A stretch of DNA of 64,000 nucleotides from DASRFR01 sp035651455 (GCA_035651455.1 DASRFR010000008.1:41483-105482); one strand, 5' to 3'; numbered from the stretch's first letter, positions 9,663-19,195 are shown. Numbers and translations: made by a program. Notes: generated by a model from the letters alone, not told the origin.

Positions 9663-9775
9663 TTTGAATCCTGTTCTGATTCCGGAAAACTGAACGAATT
9701 GCAGCTCTCCCTTTCTTCCAAGTCTTCTGTCCTGCAAAGTATCACGGTCTGAACTTCTCGAAAAGGAGCTTCACC

Positions 9776-9928
9776 GTGAAACGAATCCTCTACGCCCTCT
9801 CGCTTGGTCTGGTACTGCTTGGTGCTCTGGGAACGTCCCTGGCCGATGGTGGACCGATGCCTTATTGCGATCCCAACAGCGGTACCTGCAAGATGAAGCC
9901 GCCGAGCCTGGTAGCCGATGCAAGATGA
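9776..9928 (+). CDS. Small secreted Cys-containing peptide (50 aa)
   Basis: A short gene starting at GTG 9776, with AAGGAG about 8 bases upstream, ending at TGA 9926-9928. The product has a signal peptide (KR at the N-terminus, a Leu-rich core, then GTSLA before Asp) and a mature tail of about 27 residues starting DGGPMP, with two cysteines seven residues apart (C31, C38). A disulfide-closed extracytoplasmic peptide is inferred. It is followed within 7 bases by an inverted repeat that ends at the start codon of a membrane protein gene. No family recognised. Possible roles are a secreted factor, a signal, or a leader peptide for the downstream pair. Confidence 0.6.
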   Translation: MKRILYALSLGLVLLGALGTSLADGGPMPYCDPNSGTCKMKPPSLVADAR

Positions 9929-9935
9929 GCTTGTG

Positions 9936-9992
9936 AGGCCACCGCAAAAGCGTTATTCTTCCTACGGTTAAGGGTTATCATTGCGGTGGCCT
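9936..9992 (+). promoter_or_regulatory. 12-bp inverted repeat abutting the start codon of a membrane protein gene
   Basis: AGGCCACCGCAA (9936-9947) is exactly complementary to TTGCGGTGGCCT (9981-9992), with a 33-base loop. The right arm ends directly against the ATG at 9993 and contains the only GG-rich ribosome-binding sequence for that ATG, so pairing would hide it. It could be a translational switch, a coupling element with the peptide gene, or a terminator without a T tract. A TTG at 9981, in frame, lies inside the right arm and has AAGGG upstream, so an alternative start is possible. Confidence 0.55.
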
Positions 9993-10739
9993 ATGAATCT
10001 CTTGCGTGTGCTCTGGTACGCAAAGTGGATTGTGCCTGCACTAGTGCAGGTGCTGATTCTGCTAATTATGATTCGTCGCCGCCTATTCCGTGACTTCCCA
10101 CTGTTCTTGTCCTACACGGCCTTTGAAGTCGTGTACTTCGCCTGCCGTTTCCCATTCTTTTTCAAAGAAGACGCTTACGCGAAGTTCTTTTACATTTCGT
10201 GGGTCGGGAAGGCTATCGAGATGGCGCTCGGTTTCGCGGTCATCTACGAAATATTCCGCCACGTCTTTCGCCCATATCCCGCCCTGGCGCAGCTGGGAAA
10301 AGTCCTGTTTCGTTGGGGCCTCGTTGTTCTCGTTTTTGTTGTGACTCTCGCCACTGCTTCGGCGCCGGAGAATGGCATCGTGCAAGGCCTGGTTGTCCTG
10401 GAGCGCGGCCTTAGTATCATTCAATGCGGCCTGTTGTTCCTTCTATTCTTATTCTCCTCATACTTCGGACTTACCTGGCGGCACTACGTTTACGGCATCG
10501 GAGTTGGATTTGGTTTTTTCGGAACGATTTTGCTGGCTACGGCCGCCCTCCATGCGCAGCTCGGGCCGAGTTTCGATGATTTCTCAAACTTGATCGAGCC
10601 CTTGGCTTACAACTGCTCCGTCCTTATTTGGATCTCTTATTTACTGCGTCCCGAACCGGTTCAGCGCTCCATCAACTTCAAGCCAACGGATGGTTTGCAG
10701 GAGTGGAACCATGAACTATTGAGGCTACTGAACCAATGA
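9993..10739 (+). CDS. Uncharacterised polytopic membrane protein
   Basis: About 248 residues with six or so hydrophobic segments (residues about 10-30, 40-55, 70-90, 105-125, 135-160, 170-190, 205-220 with charged loops between). No known family motif seen. The ATG at 9993 directly follows the right arm of a 12-bp inverted repeat; an in-frame TTG at 9981 is the alternative start. It overlaps the next gene by 4 bases (ATGA), so the two membrane proteins are made together. Located in the inner membrane; role unknown. The preceding secreted peptide gene reads in the same direction and could be part of the same unit. Confidence 0.75.
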   Translation: MNLLRVLWYAKWIVPALVQVLILLIMIRRRLFRDFPLFLSYTAFEVVYFACRFPFFFKEDAYAKFFYISWVGKAIEMALGFAVIYEIFRHVFRPYPALAQLGKVLFRWGLVVLVFVVTLATASAPENGIVQGLVVLERGLSIIQCGLLFLLFLFSSYFGLTWRHYVYGIGVGFGFFGTILLATAALHAQLGPSFDDFSNLIEPLAYNCSVLIWISYLLRPEPVQRSINFKPTDGLQEWNHELLRLLNQ

Positions 10740-11272
10740 TTACCTTCACCGTTCTCATCCTGGCGGCTGTCTTGCTGGTCATGCTCGGGCTGTTGAGCCG
10801 ACGCAGAGCGTTTCCTTCGCATGTCCTCGACGAACTCGCGTTGAAAACCCGCTCCGTTGACATCGAAGCTTTTCGCAATCTCGTGGATCCGGAAGAAGAG
10901 CATTACCTGCGGCGACAGCTTTCGAGTCGCGAGTTCCGATCCGTCCACCGGGAGCGCATGCTGGCTGCCACCGAGTACGTTCGCGCGGCCTCCTACAATG
11001 CCAAAGTTCTCATGCGACTCGGCGAAGCTACGCGCCATCACACCGATCCCGAAATCGCCCGCGCGGGCCAGGAACTGGTCAATAGCGCCACCCAATTGCA
11101 GCTATATTCCTTGCTGGTTTTAGGGAAGCTGTGGGCGGCGATTTGCCTGCCTGATGCAACGTTATCTCTTGGAGCGATGGCAGACCGTTACGAACGGGTG
11201 AGTGGACTGGCAGCGCGGGTGGGAAGGATGCAGGACCCTGTCGGGGCAGCACGTTTGGTCGCCACCCTGTAG
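10736..11272 (+). CDS. Membrane-anchored protein coupled to the upstream membrane protein
   Basis: A 178-residue protein with one N-terminal membrane helix (residues about 2-21) and a cytoplasmic alpha-helical domain rich in Arg and Glu (SREFRSVHRERMLAATEYV). It starts at the ATG of the ATGA overlap with the previous gene, which implies translational coupling and a joint function. A second hydrophobic patch near 122-145 (LQLYSLLVLGKLWAAICL) may contact the partner. No family recognised; likely a two-component membrane complex specific to related bacteria (inference). Confidence 0.75.
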   Translation: MITFTVLILAAVLLVMLGLLSRRRAFPSHVLDELALKTRSVDIEAFRNLVDPEEEHYLRRQLSSREFRSVHRERMLAATEYVRAASYNAKVLMRLGEATRHHTDPEIARAGQELVNSATQLQLYSLLVLGKLWAAICLPDATLSLGAMADRYERVSGLAARVGRMQDPVGAARLVATL

Positions 11273-11517
11273 CTCTTGAGCTCTTGTTCTGTTTTCCGAA
11301 AATCCGGTCATTTCCCCAGAACAGGTGACCCCCGGTCGCACCCCAAGTACCAGCTGGTTCATGGTTTACCGATTTCTGTTGGTCGCCTGTCGCCCTAAAC
11401 CAATGGATACACGGCACATGCAGGCCCCGATTTCCATGCGCCGATATCTCATTTTCGGGTTTTCGGAAATATTCAATCCAACGCCCGATCTTCCGACCAA
11501 TTGCGAACCCATAGATT

Positions 11518-11548
11518 TCTTTACATATTTCTAGAGTGTCTTTACAAA
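11518..11548 (+). promoter_or_regulatory. Putative promoter of the RND efflux operon with repeated TCTTTACA
   Basis: TTTACA (11520-11525), a 17-bp spacer, then TACAAA (11543-11548) form a plausible sigma-70 promoter about 155 bp before the adaptor start. The octamer TCTTTACA occurs twice, 21 bp apart (11518-11525 and 11539-11546), which could mark regulator half-sites on one face of the helix. The remainder of the gap 11273-11703 shows no gene. Confidence 0.4.
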
Positions 11549-11703
11549 ATCGAGCCGAAACGATCATTAGCATTGAATGTCTGGCGGCTGTGCGAATGAG
11601 CTTTCCTGAAAGCCCCGCAACCCACGTATGTGACTGAACGTCCAATGATTGCGCGATTCTGATGCTTTTTGGCGCCTGCTGTAGGAATTCCGGAGGATGG
11701 ATA

Positions 11704-12951
11704 GTGCCGTATCGCCGCGTGGTTTCGACGCAAAGAGTGTTCCAAGCTGCTTCGTCTTCGTTCAAAGTACGCATTCCTGTGCTTAGCTTCCTGGTCCTTC
11801 TGTGTGCCCTCTGGCTGGGGTGTAGTGGATCGGACAACCGCCCCTCGAACGCCAGGGCAGCAGCGCCACAAATCGTTCCGGTAGGAGTTTCGACTGCGAA
11901 GAAAACTGATACCCCGGTTTTTCTGACCGGCCTCGGCTCGGTTCAGGCGTTCAACACCGTCAGCGTGAAAACCCGGGTGGACGGGCAGTTGGTGCAGGTT
12001 GCATTCAGGGAAGGCCAGCACGTTAACAAGGGTGATCTGCTGGCGGTGGTGGATCCTCGTCCTTACCAGGTCGCGCTCAGCCAGGCGCAGGCGCAATTGT
12101 TCAAAGATCAAGCTTCGCTGCGTGATGCGCAGCTGAACTATGAACGTTTCAAGGGATTGCTGCAGGACTCGGGCGCCATGTCGCAGCAGCAGGTTGATAC
12201 ACAGCGTGCCACTGCCGAGCAGTTGGAGGGCGCGGTGAGATCCGATCAGGCCACCGTTGAAAATGCCAAGCTGAACCTGGCCTACTGCCATATCACCTCC
12301 CCGATTACCGGCCGGGTGGGACTTCGCATGGTGGACATTGGGAACATGGTCCACGCCTCCGATACCAACCCGCTGCTGATCATCACTCAGTTGCAGCCAA
12401 TTGCCGTTCTGTTCACGCTCCCCGAGGACAAACTCCTGGCGGTCAAGAAGCATATGACCGGCCATCCGTTGATGGTGGATGCGTACGGCCGCGACGATCA
12501 GACCAAAATCGAGTCGGGATCGCTTGTCACCATCGATAACCAGATCGACCCAACCACGGGAACGGCCAAGCTGAAGGCGGTCTTCGACAACAAAGGCGAG
12601 ACCCTGTGGCCCAATCAGTTCGTGAACGTTCATCTCCTGTTGGAAACCCTGAAGAACAGTATCGTGGTTCCTGCTGCGGCAATTCAGCGCGGTCCGCAAG
12701 GAACATTTGTCTATGGGGTCAAGCCCGACAAGACGGTTGAGATCCGCCCGGTTACGGTCGCCCTTACACAAAGCAATACGAGCGTAATCTCCTCGGGAGT
12801 TGCTCCTGGCGACATGGTCGTCACCGACGGCCAGGACAAACTGCAGGCAGGCACGAAGGTCGAGCCGCGCATCGGTGGAGTTGCGCCATCTGCCGCGGGG
12901 CCTGGCATCAGCAATCCACAGAATCAAAACGCAACTTCCGGGGCGCAATGA
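11704..12951 (+). CDS. mdtA: RND efflux periplasmic adaptor (MdtA/HlyD family), lipoprotein
   Basis: A 415-residue membrane-fusion protein. The GTG at 11704 is chosen because GGAGG (11692-11696) lies 7 bases upstream; the ATG at 11662 in the same frame lacks this. The N-terminus has a hydrophobic stretch and a lipobox ending LWLGC at Cys40. The adaptor core is clear: barrel/lipoyl entry TRVDGQLVQVAFREGQHVNKGDLLAVVDPRPY, a helical hairpin, the second lipoyl part (YCHITSPITGRVGLR) and the C-terminal beta domain (IVVPAAAIQRG). It links inner-membrane RND pumps to an outer-membrane channel. The stop overlaps the first pump gene by 4 bases (ATGA), so adaptor and pumps form one operon. Confidence 0.92.
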   Translation: MPYRRVVSTQRVFQAASSSFKVRIPVLSFLVLLCALWLGCSGSDNRPSNARAAAPQIVPVGVSTAKKTDTPVFLTGLGSVQAFNTVSVKTRVDGQLVQVAFREGQHVNKGDLLAVVDPRPYQVALSQAQAQLFKDQASLRDAQLNYERFKGLLQDSGAMSQQQVDTQRATAEQLEGAVRSDQATVENAKLNLAYCHITSPITGRVGLRMVDIGNMVHASDTNPLLIITQLQPIAVLFTLPEDKLLAVKKHMTGHPLMVDAYGRDDQTKIESGSLVTIDNQIDPTTGTAKLKAVFDNKGETLWPNQFVNVHLLLETLKNSIVVPAAAIQRGPQGTFVYGVKPDKTVEIRPVTVALTQSNTSVISSGVAPGDMVVTDGQDKLQAGTKVEPRIGGVAPSAAGPGISNPQNQNATSGAQ

Positions 12952-15900
12952 GCCCCTCGCGCTTATTCATTCTCCGGCCAGTCGCCACATCGTTGCTGAT
13001 GATTGGGCTGCTCCTGGTCGGACTCGCCGCATACCGGCAACTCCCAGTATCTGCGCTTCCGGAAGTTGACTACCCCACGATTCAGGTCATGACCTTCTAC
13101 CCTGGCGCCGATCCGGAGGTCATGGCATCGTCGGTGACTTCAGCGCTGGAGAGGCAGTTCGGGCAAGTCGCTGGCCTCAGCCAGATGACATCCACCAGTT
13201 CTTTGGGAAGCTCGGTCATCACCCTGCAATTCGCGCTTGACCAAAACATCGATGTCGAGGAGCAGCAGGTGCAGGCCGCTATCAATGCGGCCAATACATA
13301 TCTTCCGCGGGATTTGCCGAATCCTCCCATCTACAGCAAGGTGAACCCGGCGGATGCGCCCATTCTCACTCTGGCCTTGAGCTCTGACACGTTGCCGCTC
13401 TCCAGGGTGCAGGATCTGGCCGATACCGCCCTGGCCCAGAAAATTTCACAACTCTCCGGGGTTGGCCTGGTCTCGATCAGTGGCGGACAGAAACCGGCGG
13501 TCCGTATCCAGGCCAATCCAACCGCGCTTGCTGGTTATGGACTGAGCCTTGAGGATGTTCGTGCCGCACTGGCGGCGGCGAACGTTGATCAGGCAAAAGG
13601 AGTCATTGATGGGCCCCGGCAGTCTTTCACCATCGGCGCGAATGACCAGCTTCTTTCCAGCAAGGAATATAGCTCCGTTATCATCGCCTACCGCAACGGG
13701 TCCCCGGTCCGCCTCTCCGACATTGCAGTCGCCCTGGACGGCGCCGAGAATACAAAGCAAGCCGCGTGGGTAAACTCCACCCCGGCGATCATCCTCAACA
13801 TTCAACGCCAGCCGGGCGCAAACATCATCGCGGTCGCCGATCGCGTCAAGAACCTGCTTCCAGTATTGCAGTCTTCGCTTCCCGGAGCCGTTAAGGTCCA
13901 GATTCTCACCGATCGGACCGAGACCATACGCGCCTCGGTCAAAGACGTCCAGTTCGAGCTGATGCTCACCATCATCCTGGTAGTGCTGGTCATCTTCCTA
14001 TTCCTCAGGAACCTGCCTGCAACCATCATTCCCAGTGTTGCCGTTCCGCTCTCGATGGTTGGCACATTCGGCATGATGTACCTGCTTGGCTACAGTCTGA
14101 ATAACTTGACACTGATGGCACTGACCATCTCTACCGGTTTCGTGGTGGACGATGCCATCGTGATGATCGAGAACATCGACCGCTTTTTGGAAGAGGGCGA
14201 GAGCCCGCTCGAAGCGGCTTTGAAAGGCTCCGGGCAGATCGGCTTCACCATCGTTTCTCTGACCGTGTCATTGATCGCTGTCCTGATCCCTCTTCTGTTT
14301 ATGGGCGACATCGTGGGGCGCCTTTTCCGCGAATTTGCCGTGACCCTGGCAGTGACGATTCTGGTTTCCGCGATGGTTTCTTTAACGCTCACCCCGATGA
14401 TGAGCGCCAAGCTGTTGCGCCGTGTGGACGCCGGCAAACGAGGGCGGATCTACCAGGCTTCAGAGCGCCTTTACGAGCGCGTGATCGCCTTCTACGGACG
14501 AACTCTGAAATTCGTTCTCCGCTACCAGACCACGACCTTGCTGGTCACGGCTGGAACTCTCGCCCTTACCTTGTTCCTCTACATCGTGGTTCCCAAGGGG
14601 TTCTTCCCGGTGCAAGACACGGGCGTAATCATGGGAATTTCGGAAGTTCCCCAGAATTATTCGTTCCAGGCCATGTCTGAGCGTCAGCAGGCCGCCGCCA
14701 AAGTAATCCTGCAGAATCCGAATGTTGCCAGTCTGTCCTCTTTTATCGGAGTAGATGGAATCAACACCACCCCGAACAGCGGACGTATCCAGATCAACCT
14801 GAAGCCGCGCGACCAGCGCAGCCAGAGCGCTTCTGAAATTATCCGAGAGTTACAACCGAAACTAGCGGGTGTCGAGGGCATCACGATCTTCATGCAGCCA
14901 GTGCAGGACCTCACGGTTGAGGACCGCATCAGCCGTACCCAATTCCAGTACTCTGTCGAAGACGCCGACGCGCAGGAACTGGCAAACTGGGCTCCTCGCC
15001 TGGTGTCGAAACTTCAGTCCTTACCGGAATTGCGCGACGTCGCCAGCGACCAGCAGAACAATGGGCTTCAAGCCGATCTCGTCATCGACCGTGATACCGC
15101 ATCCCGGTTGGGCGTTCTTCCCCAGGCGATCGACGATACCCTTTACGACGCCTTCGGACAGCGTCAAGTCTCGACCATGTTTACGCAGTTAAACCAGTAC
15201 CACGTTGTGCTCGAGGTCAAGCCCGACTTCCAGGAGCATCCTGACGATCTCTCGAACATCTACGTGAAATCTGGAACCGGCATGCAGGTGCCACTCTCGG
15301 CTTTTACCCACGTCGAGACCAGGAACACGGCCCTGGCCATCAATCACCAGGGCCAGTTTCCGGTGGTAACACTTTCCTTCAATCTTGCGCCGGGAGAATC
15401 GCTCGGTGATGCGACCAGGGCCATCGAGCAGGCGGAACGCGAGATCGGATTGCCGCAAAGCGTCCACACCGCATTCCAGGGAACCGCTGCCGCCTTCAGG
15501 AATTCTCTGGCCTCTGAACCCTGGCTGATTCTCGCCGCCATCGTCACCGTTTATATCGTGCTCGGCGTTTTGTACGAGAGCTACATTCATCCGGTCACGA
15601 TTCTTTCCACGCTGCCTTCCGCCGGGGTGGGCGCCATCCTCGCGCTGCTGATCACCGGCAACGACCTGAGTGTGGTCGCATTGATCGGAATCATTCTTCT
15701 CATCGGCATCGTGAAAAAGAACGCGATCATGATGATCGATTTCGCGCTGGAAGCCGAGCGTGTAGAAAAGAAGTCTCCCGAAGAAGCCATTTATCAGGCC
15801 TCGCTGCTGCGTTTTCGGCCGATCATGATGACGACCATGGCGGCTCTGCTGGGAGGATTGCCGCTCGCGCTCGGCCGCGGCACCGGTTCGGAGTTGCGCC

Positions 15901-16070
15901 ATCCTCTCGGAATCACCATTGTTGGCGGTTTGCTGGTGAGCCAGTTATTGACTCTCTACACCACCCCGGTCGTCTATCTCTGGTTTGATCGCCTGGCACA
16001 GCGCTTTGCGCGTTTTAAGATCGGCAACCCGATCGAGTCGCCGGCCGAAGGTCCTGCTTCGGCGGATTAG
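12948..16070 (+). CDS. mdtB: RND multidrug efflux permease (MdtB-like)
   Basis: A 1040-residue inner-membrane pump of full RND length with 12 predicted membrane helices and two large periplasmic loops. The proton-relay pair is present in helix 4 (GFVVDDAIVMIENIDR) and the conserved Lys in helix 10 (LIGIVKKNAIMMIDFAL). The N-terminus FILRPVATSLLMIG and the motif QMTSTSSLGSS match the MdtB/MdtC branch rather than AcrB. It starts in the ATGA overlap with the adaptor gene and is followed, 2 bases after its stop, by a second pump of the same length. Two adjacent, different pumps served by one adaptor are the hallmark of MdtABC, where a heterotrimer exports drugs or bile-salt-like compounds; the substrate here is unknown. 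Confidence 0.93.
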   Translation: MSPSRLFILRPVATSLLMIGLLLVGLAAYRQLPVSALPEVDYPTIQVMTFYPGADPEVMASSVTSALERQFGQVAGLSQMTSTSSLGSSVITLQFALDQNIDVEEQQVQAAINAANTYLPRDLPNPPIYSKVNPADAPILTLALSSDTLPLSRVQDLADTALAQKISQLSGVGLVSISGGQKPAVRIQANPTALAGYGLSLEDVRAALAAANVDQAKGVIDGPRQSFTIGANDQLLSSKEYSSVIIAYRNGSPVRLSDIAVALDGAENTKQAAWVNSTPAIILNIQRQPGANIIAVADRVKNLLPVLQSSLPGAVKVQILTDRTETIRASVKDVQFELMLTIILVVLVIFLFLRNLPATIIPSVAVPLSMVGTFGMMYLLGYSLNNLTLMALTISTGFVVDDAIVMIENIDRFLEEGESPLEAALKGSGQIGFTIVSLTVSLIAVLIPLLFMGDIVGRLFREFAVTLAVTILVSAMVSLTLTPMMSAKLLRRVDAGKRGRIYQASERLYERVIAFYGRTLKFVLRYQTTTLLVTAGTLALTLFLYIVVPKGFFPVQDTGVIMGISEVPQNYSFQAMSERQQAAAKVILQNPNVASLSSFIGVDGINTTPNSGRIQINLKPRDQRSQSASEIIRELQPKLAGVEGITIFMQPVQDLTVEDRISRTQFQYSVEDADAQELANWAPRLVSKLQSLPELRDVASDQQNNGLQADLVIDRDTASRLGVLPQAIDDTLYDAFGQRQVSTMFTQLNQYHVVLEVKPDFQEHPDDLSNIYVKSGTGMQVPLSAFTHVETRNTALAINHQGQFPVVTLSFNLAPGESLGDATRAIEQAEREIGLPQSVHTAFQGTAAAFRNSLASEPWLILAAIVTVYIVLGVLYESYIHPVTILSTLPSAGVGAILALLITGNDLSVVALIGIILLIGIVKKNAIMMIDFALEAERVEKKSPEEAIYQASLLRFRPIMMTTMAALLGGLPLALGRGTGSELRHPLGITIVGGLLVSQLLTLYTTPVVYLWFDRLAQRFARFKIGNPIESPAEGPASAD

Positions 16071-16072
16071 TC

Positions 16073-19000
16073 ATGAATGTTTCGGCTCCATTTATTCGGC
16101 GTCCGATTGGAACCTCGCTGCTCGCAGCGGCCCTGGTGATTGCCGGAGCCCTGGCGTTTACCTATCTCCCGGTTGCTCCTCTGCCACAGGTGGAATTCCC
16201 GGTGATTCAGGTTTCCGCCGGCTTACCGGGAGCCAGCCCGGAAACCATGGCCTCGGCGGTTGCAACTCCGCTGGAGCGCCAGTTCGGACGCATCGCCGGC
16301 ATCAATCAGATGACCTCGACGAGCCAGTTGGGCTCGACCAGCATCGTTCTGCAATTCGACTTGAACCGCAACATTGACGCCGCTGCCCGGGACGTTCAGG
16401 CCGCGATCAACGCTGCTCGTAGTCAATTGCCCGCCAACCTGCCCGGCAATCCTTCTTATCGCAAGGTGAATCCCGCAGACGCTCCGATCCTTATTCTTGC
16501 CTTGACCTCGGATACTTACACCCTTCCGCAGATGTACGACTCCGCGGACTCGATCCTGGCTCAGAAACTGGCGCAGGTGGAAGGCGTGGGCCAGGTCTTC
16601 GTGGGCGGCGCGGCGCGCCCCGCAGTTCGCGCCGAGCTCAACCCGACACTGCTCAACAAGCTCGGTGTTGGGCTGGATACCGTCCGCACCGCACTCGGTT
16701 CCGCCAATGCGAACCGGCCGAAGGGCGAGGTTTCTGGGCCGCTTACCGCCTACACCATCAGCGCCAACGACCAGCTGTTCAAAGCCGAGCAGTACCGCAA
16801 GCTCATCCTCTCTTACCAGAACGGCGCGCCGGTGCGCCTGGCCGATGTCGGAGACGTGGAAGATTCCGTTGAGGATGTACACGTGGTGGGGCTGGCGAAT
16901 GGAAAGCCGGCCGTGCTCATCATCATCTTTCGTCAGCCGGGCGCCAATATCATTGCGACTGTAGATAAAGTGCGCGAATCGTTGCCGCTGCTGAAGTCCT
17001 CCATTTCTCCTGCTATCGATCTCAATGTGGTCCTGGACCGCACCGCCACGGTTCGCGCATCGGTCAACGATATTGAATTGACGTTGCTGATCTCCGTCAT
17101 CCTTGTCATCCTCGTGGTCTTTGCCTTCCTGCGCACCGTCCGCGCCACCTTGATCCCCAGCGTCGCAGTTCCGCTCTCTTTGATCGGCACCTTCGGGTTG
17201 ATGTACCTGTTCGGGTACAGTCTCGATAACCTGTCGCTCATGGCCCTGGCGATTTCGACGGGATTTGTTGTCGACGATGCCATCGTCGTGCTCGAAGACA
17301 TCACCCGCTATCTGGAGCAGGGCGTCCCCCCGGTGCAAGCGGCATTTCGGGGCGCCCGGGAGATCGGCTTCACCGTGCTCTCCATGAGCACATCTCTGGT
17401 TGCGGTGTTTATTCCCATCCTGATGATGGGCGGCATTGTCGGCCGCCTGTTCCGTGAATTTGCCGTGGTGCTCAGTATGGCGATTGGGGTTTCGCTGTTA
17501 GTGTCCCTCACCACCACCCCCACCATGTGCGCGAAATTTCTTCGGCCCCTCAATCGCGAGGAACATGGACGCTTCTACCGCTTTAGCGAGTGGACATTTG
17601 AACGCATGCAAGGAGGCTACCGGCGCAGCTTGCAGTGGGTCTTACGCCATCAACCGCTCACGCTGGTGGTGACGATTCTGACTGCCTGCCTCAGTATTTA
17701 TCTCTACATCATCGTTCCCAAGGGATTTTTCCCGCAGCAGGATACCGGCCGAGTCATGGGATCGGTGCAAGCCTCGCAAGACATCTCGTTTCAGGCCATG
17801 AAACAGAAGATGTCTCAGTTCGTCAACATCGTGATGCAGGACCCGGCAGTTCAGACGGTCGTAGGTTTTGCCGGAGGCAACACCGCCTACAACAACGGCC
17901 GCATGTTCATCACATTGAAACCCCTGCAGCAGAGAAACATTACGGCGGATCAGGTCATCGCCCGGTTGCGCAAGAAACTTGCCGTCGTCCCAGGAGCGTC
18001 GCTCTACATGCAGTCAGCGCAGGACCTGAGCATCGGCGGCCGCCAGAGCCAGGCACAATATCAGTACACACTGCAGGGAGAAAGCCTGGCGGAATTGAAC
18101 CAATGGGCCCCCAAGCTCCTGGAAAAGCTGCGCGGCCTGCCGCAGCTGACGCAAGTCAATTCAGACCAGCAGGACAAGGGCCTGCAAGCAACTGTCGCAG
18201 TCGACCGTGACACCGCTGCGCGACTGGGCGTCGCCGCTGCTGACATTGACAACGCGCTTTACGATGCCTTCGGACAGCGGCAGGTGTCTATCATGTATCG
18301 CCCGCTCAACCAGTATCACGTTGTGATGGAGGTCGCGCCCCAATTTTCCGACAGCCCTGATGCTCTGCAGAACATTTACGTGCGTGGCTTGACTGGTACT
18401 GCCGTACCCCTGGCAGCGTTCGCTCATTTCGCGCCCGCGAACACGGCACTATCCGTCAATCATCAGGGGCAATATCCTGCCGTAACACTATCGTTCAATC
18501 TTGCTCCCAACATTTCGCTCGGCGAAGCAACGCAGTTGATCGAGAACGTGGAGCGGCAAATGGGTTTTCCGGCCACCATCCACGCCAGTTTCCAGGGCAC
18601 GGCTGCCGCGTTCCAGGAGTCGCTCTCAAACGAGCCGCTGCTGATCCTTGCCGCACTGGTCACGGTTTACATCGTGCTTGGAATTCTCTACGAGAGTTTC
18701 ATCCATCCCATCACGATCCTGTCCACGCTGCCCTCCGCCGGGGTCGGCGCGCTGTTAGCTTTGAAGATTTCCGACAGCCAGCTCGACGTCATCGGCCTGA
18801 TCGGGATCATCCTGTTGATCGGCATCGTCAAGAAAAATGCCATTATGATGATCGACTTCGCGCTCGACGCCGAGCGCAGGGAAGGGAAGAATTCCACCGA
18901 ATCGATCTACGAGGCTTGCGTGCTGCGCTTCCGCCCCATCATGATGACCACCATGGCCGCGCTGCTGGGCGGATTGCCGCTGGCGCTCGGTACCGGCACC

Positions 19001-19195
19001 GGTTCTGAATTGCGGCGTCCGCTGGGCATCACCATCGTTGGTGGCCTGATCGTGAGCCAGATGCTTACCTTGTTCACGACGCCAGTGGTTTACATCTACA
19101 TGGATCGCCTGCGTTTTGCCTTTAGCCGTCGTCGAGGTAGCGCCATTCGTCTCGCCATGCCTCCTTCCGCTCCCCCTCCCCATCCCGCAGACTAG
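16073..19195 (+). CDS. mdtC: RND multidrug efflux permease (MdtC-like)
   Basis: The second 1040-residue RND pump of the operon, clearly homologous to the first. It retains the helix-4 acidic pair (GFVVDDAIVVLEDITR) and the helix-10 Lys (LIGIVKKNAIMMIDFAL). The N-terminus FIRRPIGTSLLAAAL and motif QMTSTSQLGSTS are typical of the MdtBC branch. The ATG at 16073 lies 2 bases after the mdtB-like stop, so translation is probably coupled. No TolC-type channel gene follows, so the outer-membrane partner must be encoded elsewhere. A transcription terminator was not seen in the 65 bases after the stop. Confidence 0.93.
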   Translation: MNVSAPFIRRPIGTSLLAAALVIAGALAFTYLPVAPLPQVEFPVIQVSAGLPGASPETMASAVATPLERQFGRIAGINQMTSTSQLGSTSIVLQFDLNRNIDAAARDVQAAINAARSQLPANLPGNPSYRKVNPADAPILILALTSDTYTLPQMYDSADSILAQKLAQVEGVGQVFVGGAARPAVRAELNPTLLNKLGVGLDTVRTALGSANANRPKGEVSGPLTAYTISANDQLFKAEQYRKLILSYQNGAPVRLADVGDVEDSVEDVHVVGLANGKPAVLIIIFRQPGANIIATVDKVRESLPLLKSSISPAIDLNVVLDRTATVRASVNDIELTLLISVILVILVVFAFLRTVRATLIPSVAVPLSLIGTFGLMYLFGYSLDNLSLMALAISTGFVVDDAIVVLEDITRYLEQGVPPVQAAFRGAREIGFTVLSMSTSLVAVFIPILMMGGIVGRLFREFAVVLSMAIGVSLLVSLTTTPTMCAKFLRPLNREEHGRFYRFSEWTFERMQGGYRRSLQWVLRHQPLTLVVTILTACLSIYLYIIVPKGFFPQQDTGRVMGSVQASQDISFQAMKQKMSQFVNIVMQDPAVQTVVGFAGGNTAYNNGRMFITLKPLQQRNITADQVIARLRKKLAVVPGASLYMQSAQDLSIGGRQSQAQYQYTLQGESLAELNQWAPKLLEKLRGLPQLTQVNSDQQDKGLQATVAVDRDTAARLGVAAADIDNALYDAFGQRQVSIMYRPLNQYHVVMEVAPQFSDSPDALQNIYVRGLTGTAVPLAAFAHFAPANTALSVNHQGQYPAVTLSFNLAPNISLGEATQLIENVERQMGFPATIHASFQGTAAAFQESLSNEPLLILAALVTVYIVLGILYESFIHPITILSTLPSAGVGALLALKISDSQLDVIGLIGIILLIGIVKKNAIMMIDFALDAERREGKNSTESIYEACVLRFRPIMMTTMAALLGGLPLALGTGTGSELRRPLGITIVGGLIVSQMLTLFTTPVVYIYMDRLRFAFSRRRGSAIRLAMPPSAPPPHPAD

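Noticed and set aside
11542..12948. 468-codon open frame opposite the RND adaptor gene
   Set aside because: Shadow of a GC-rich gene; the plus strand has the complete MdtA-type protein with all family motifs.
16223..17338. 371-codon frame opposite the second RND pump
   Set aside because: Shadow frame; pump residues and codon bias support the plus strand.
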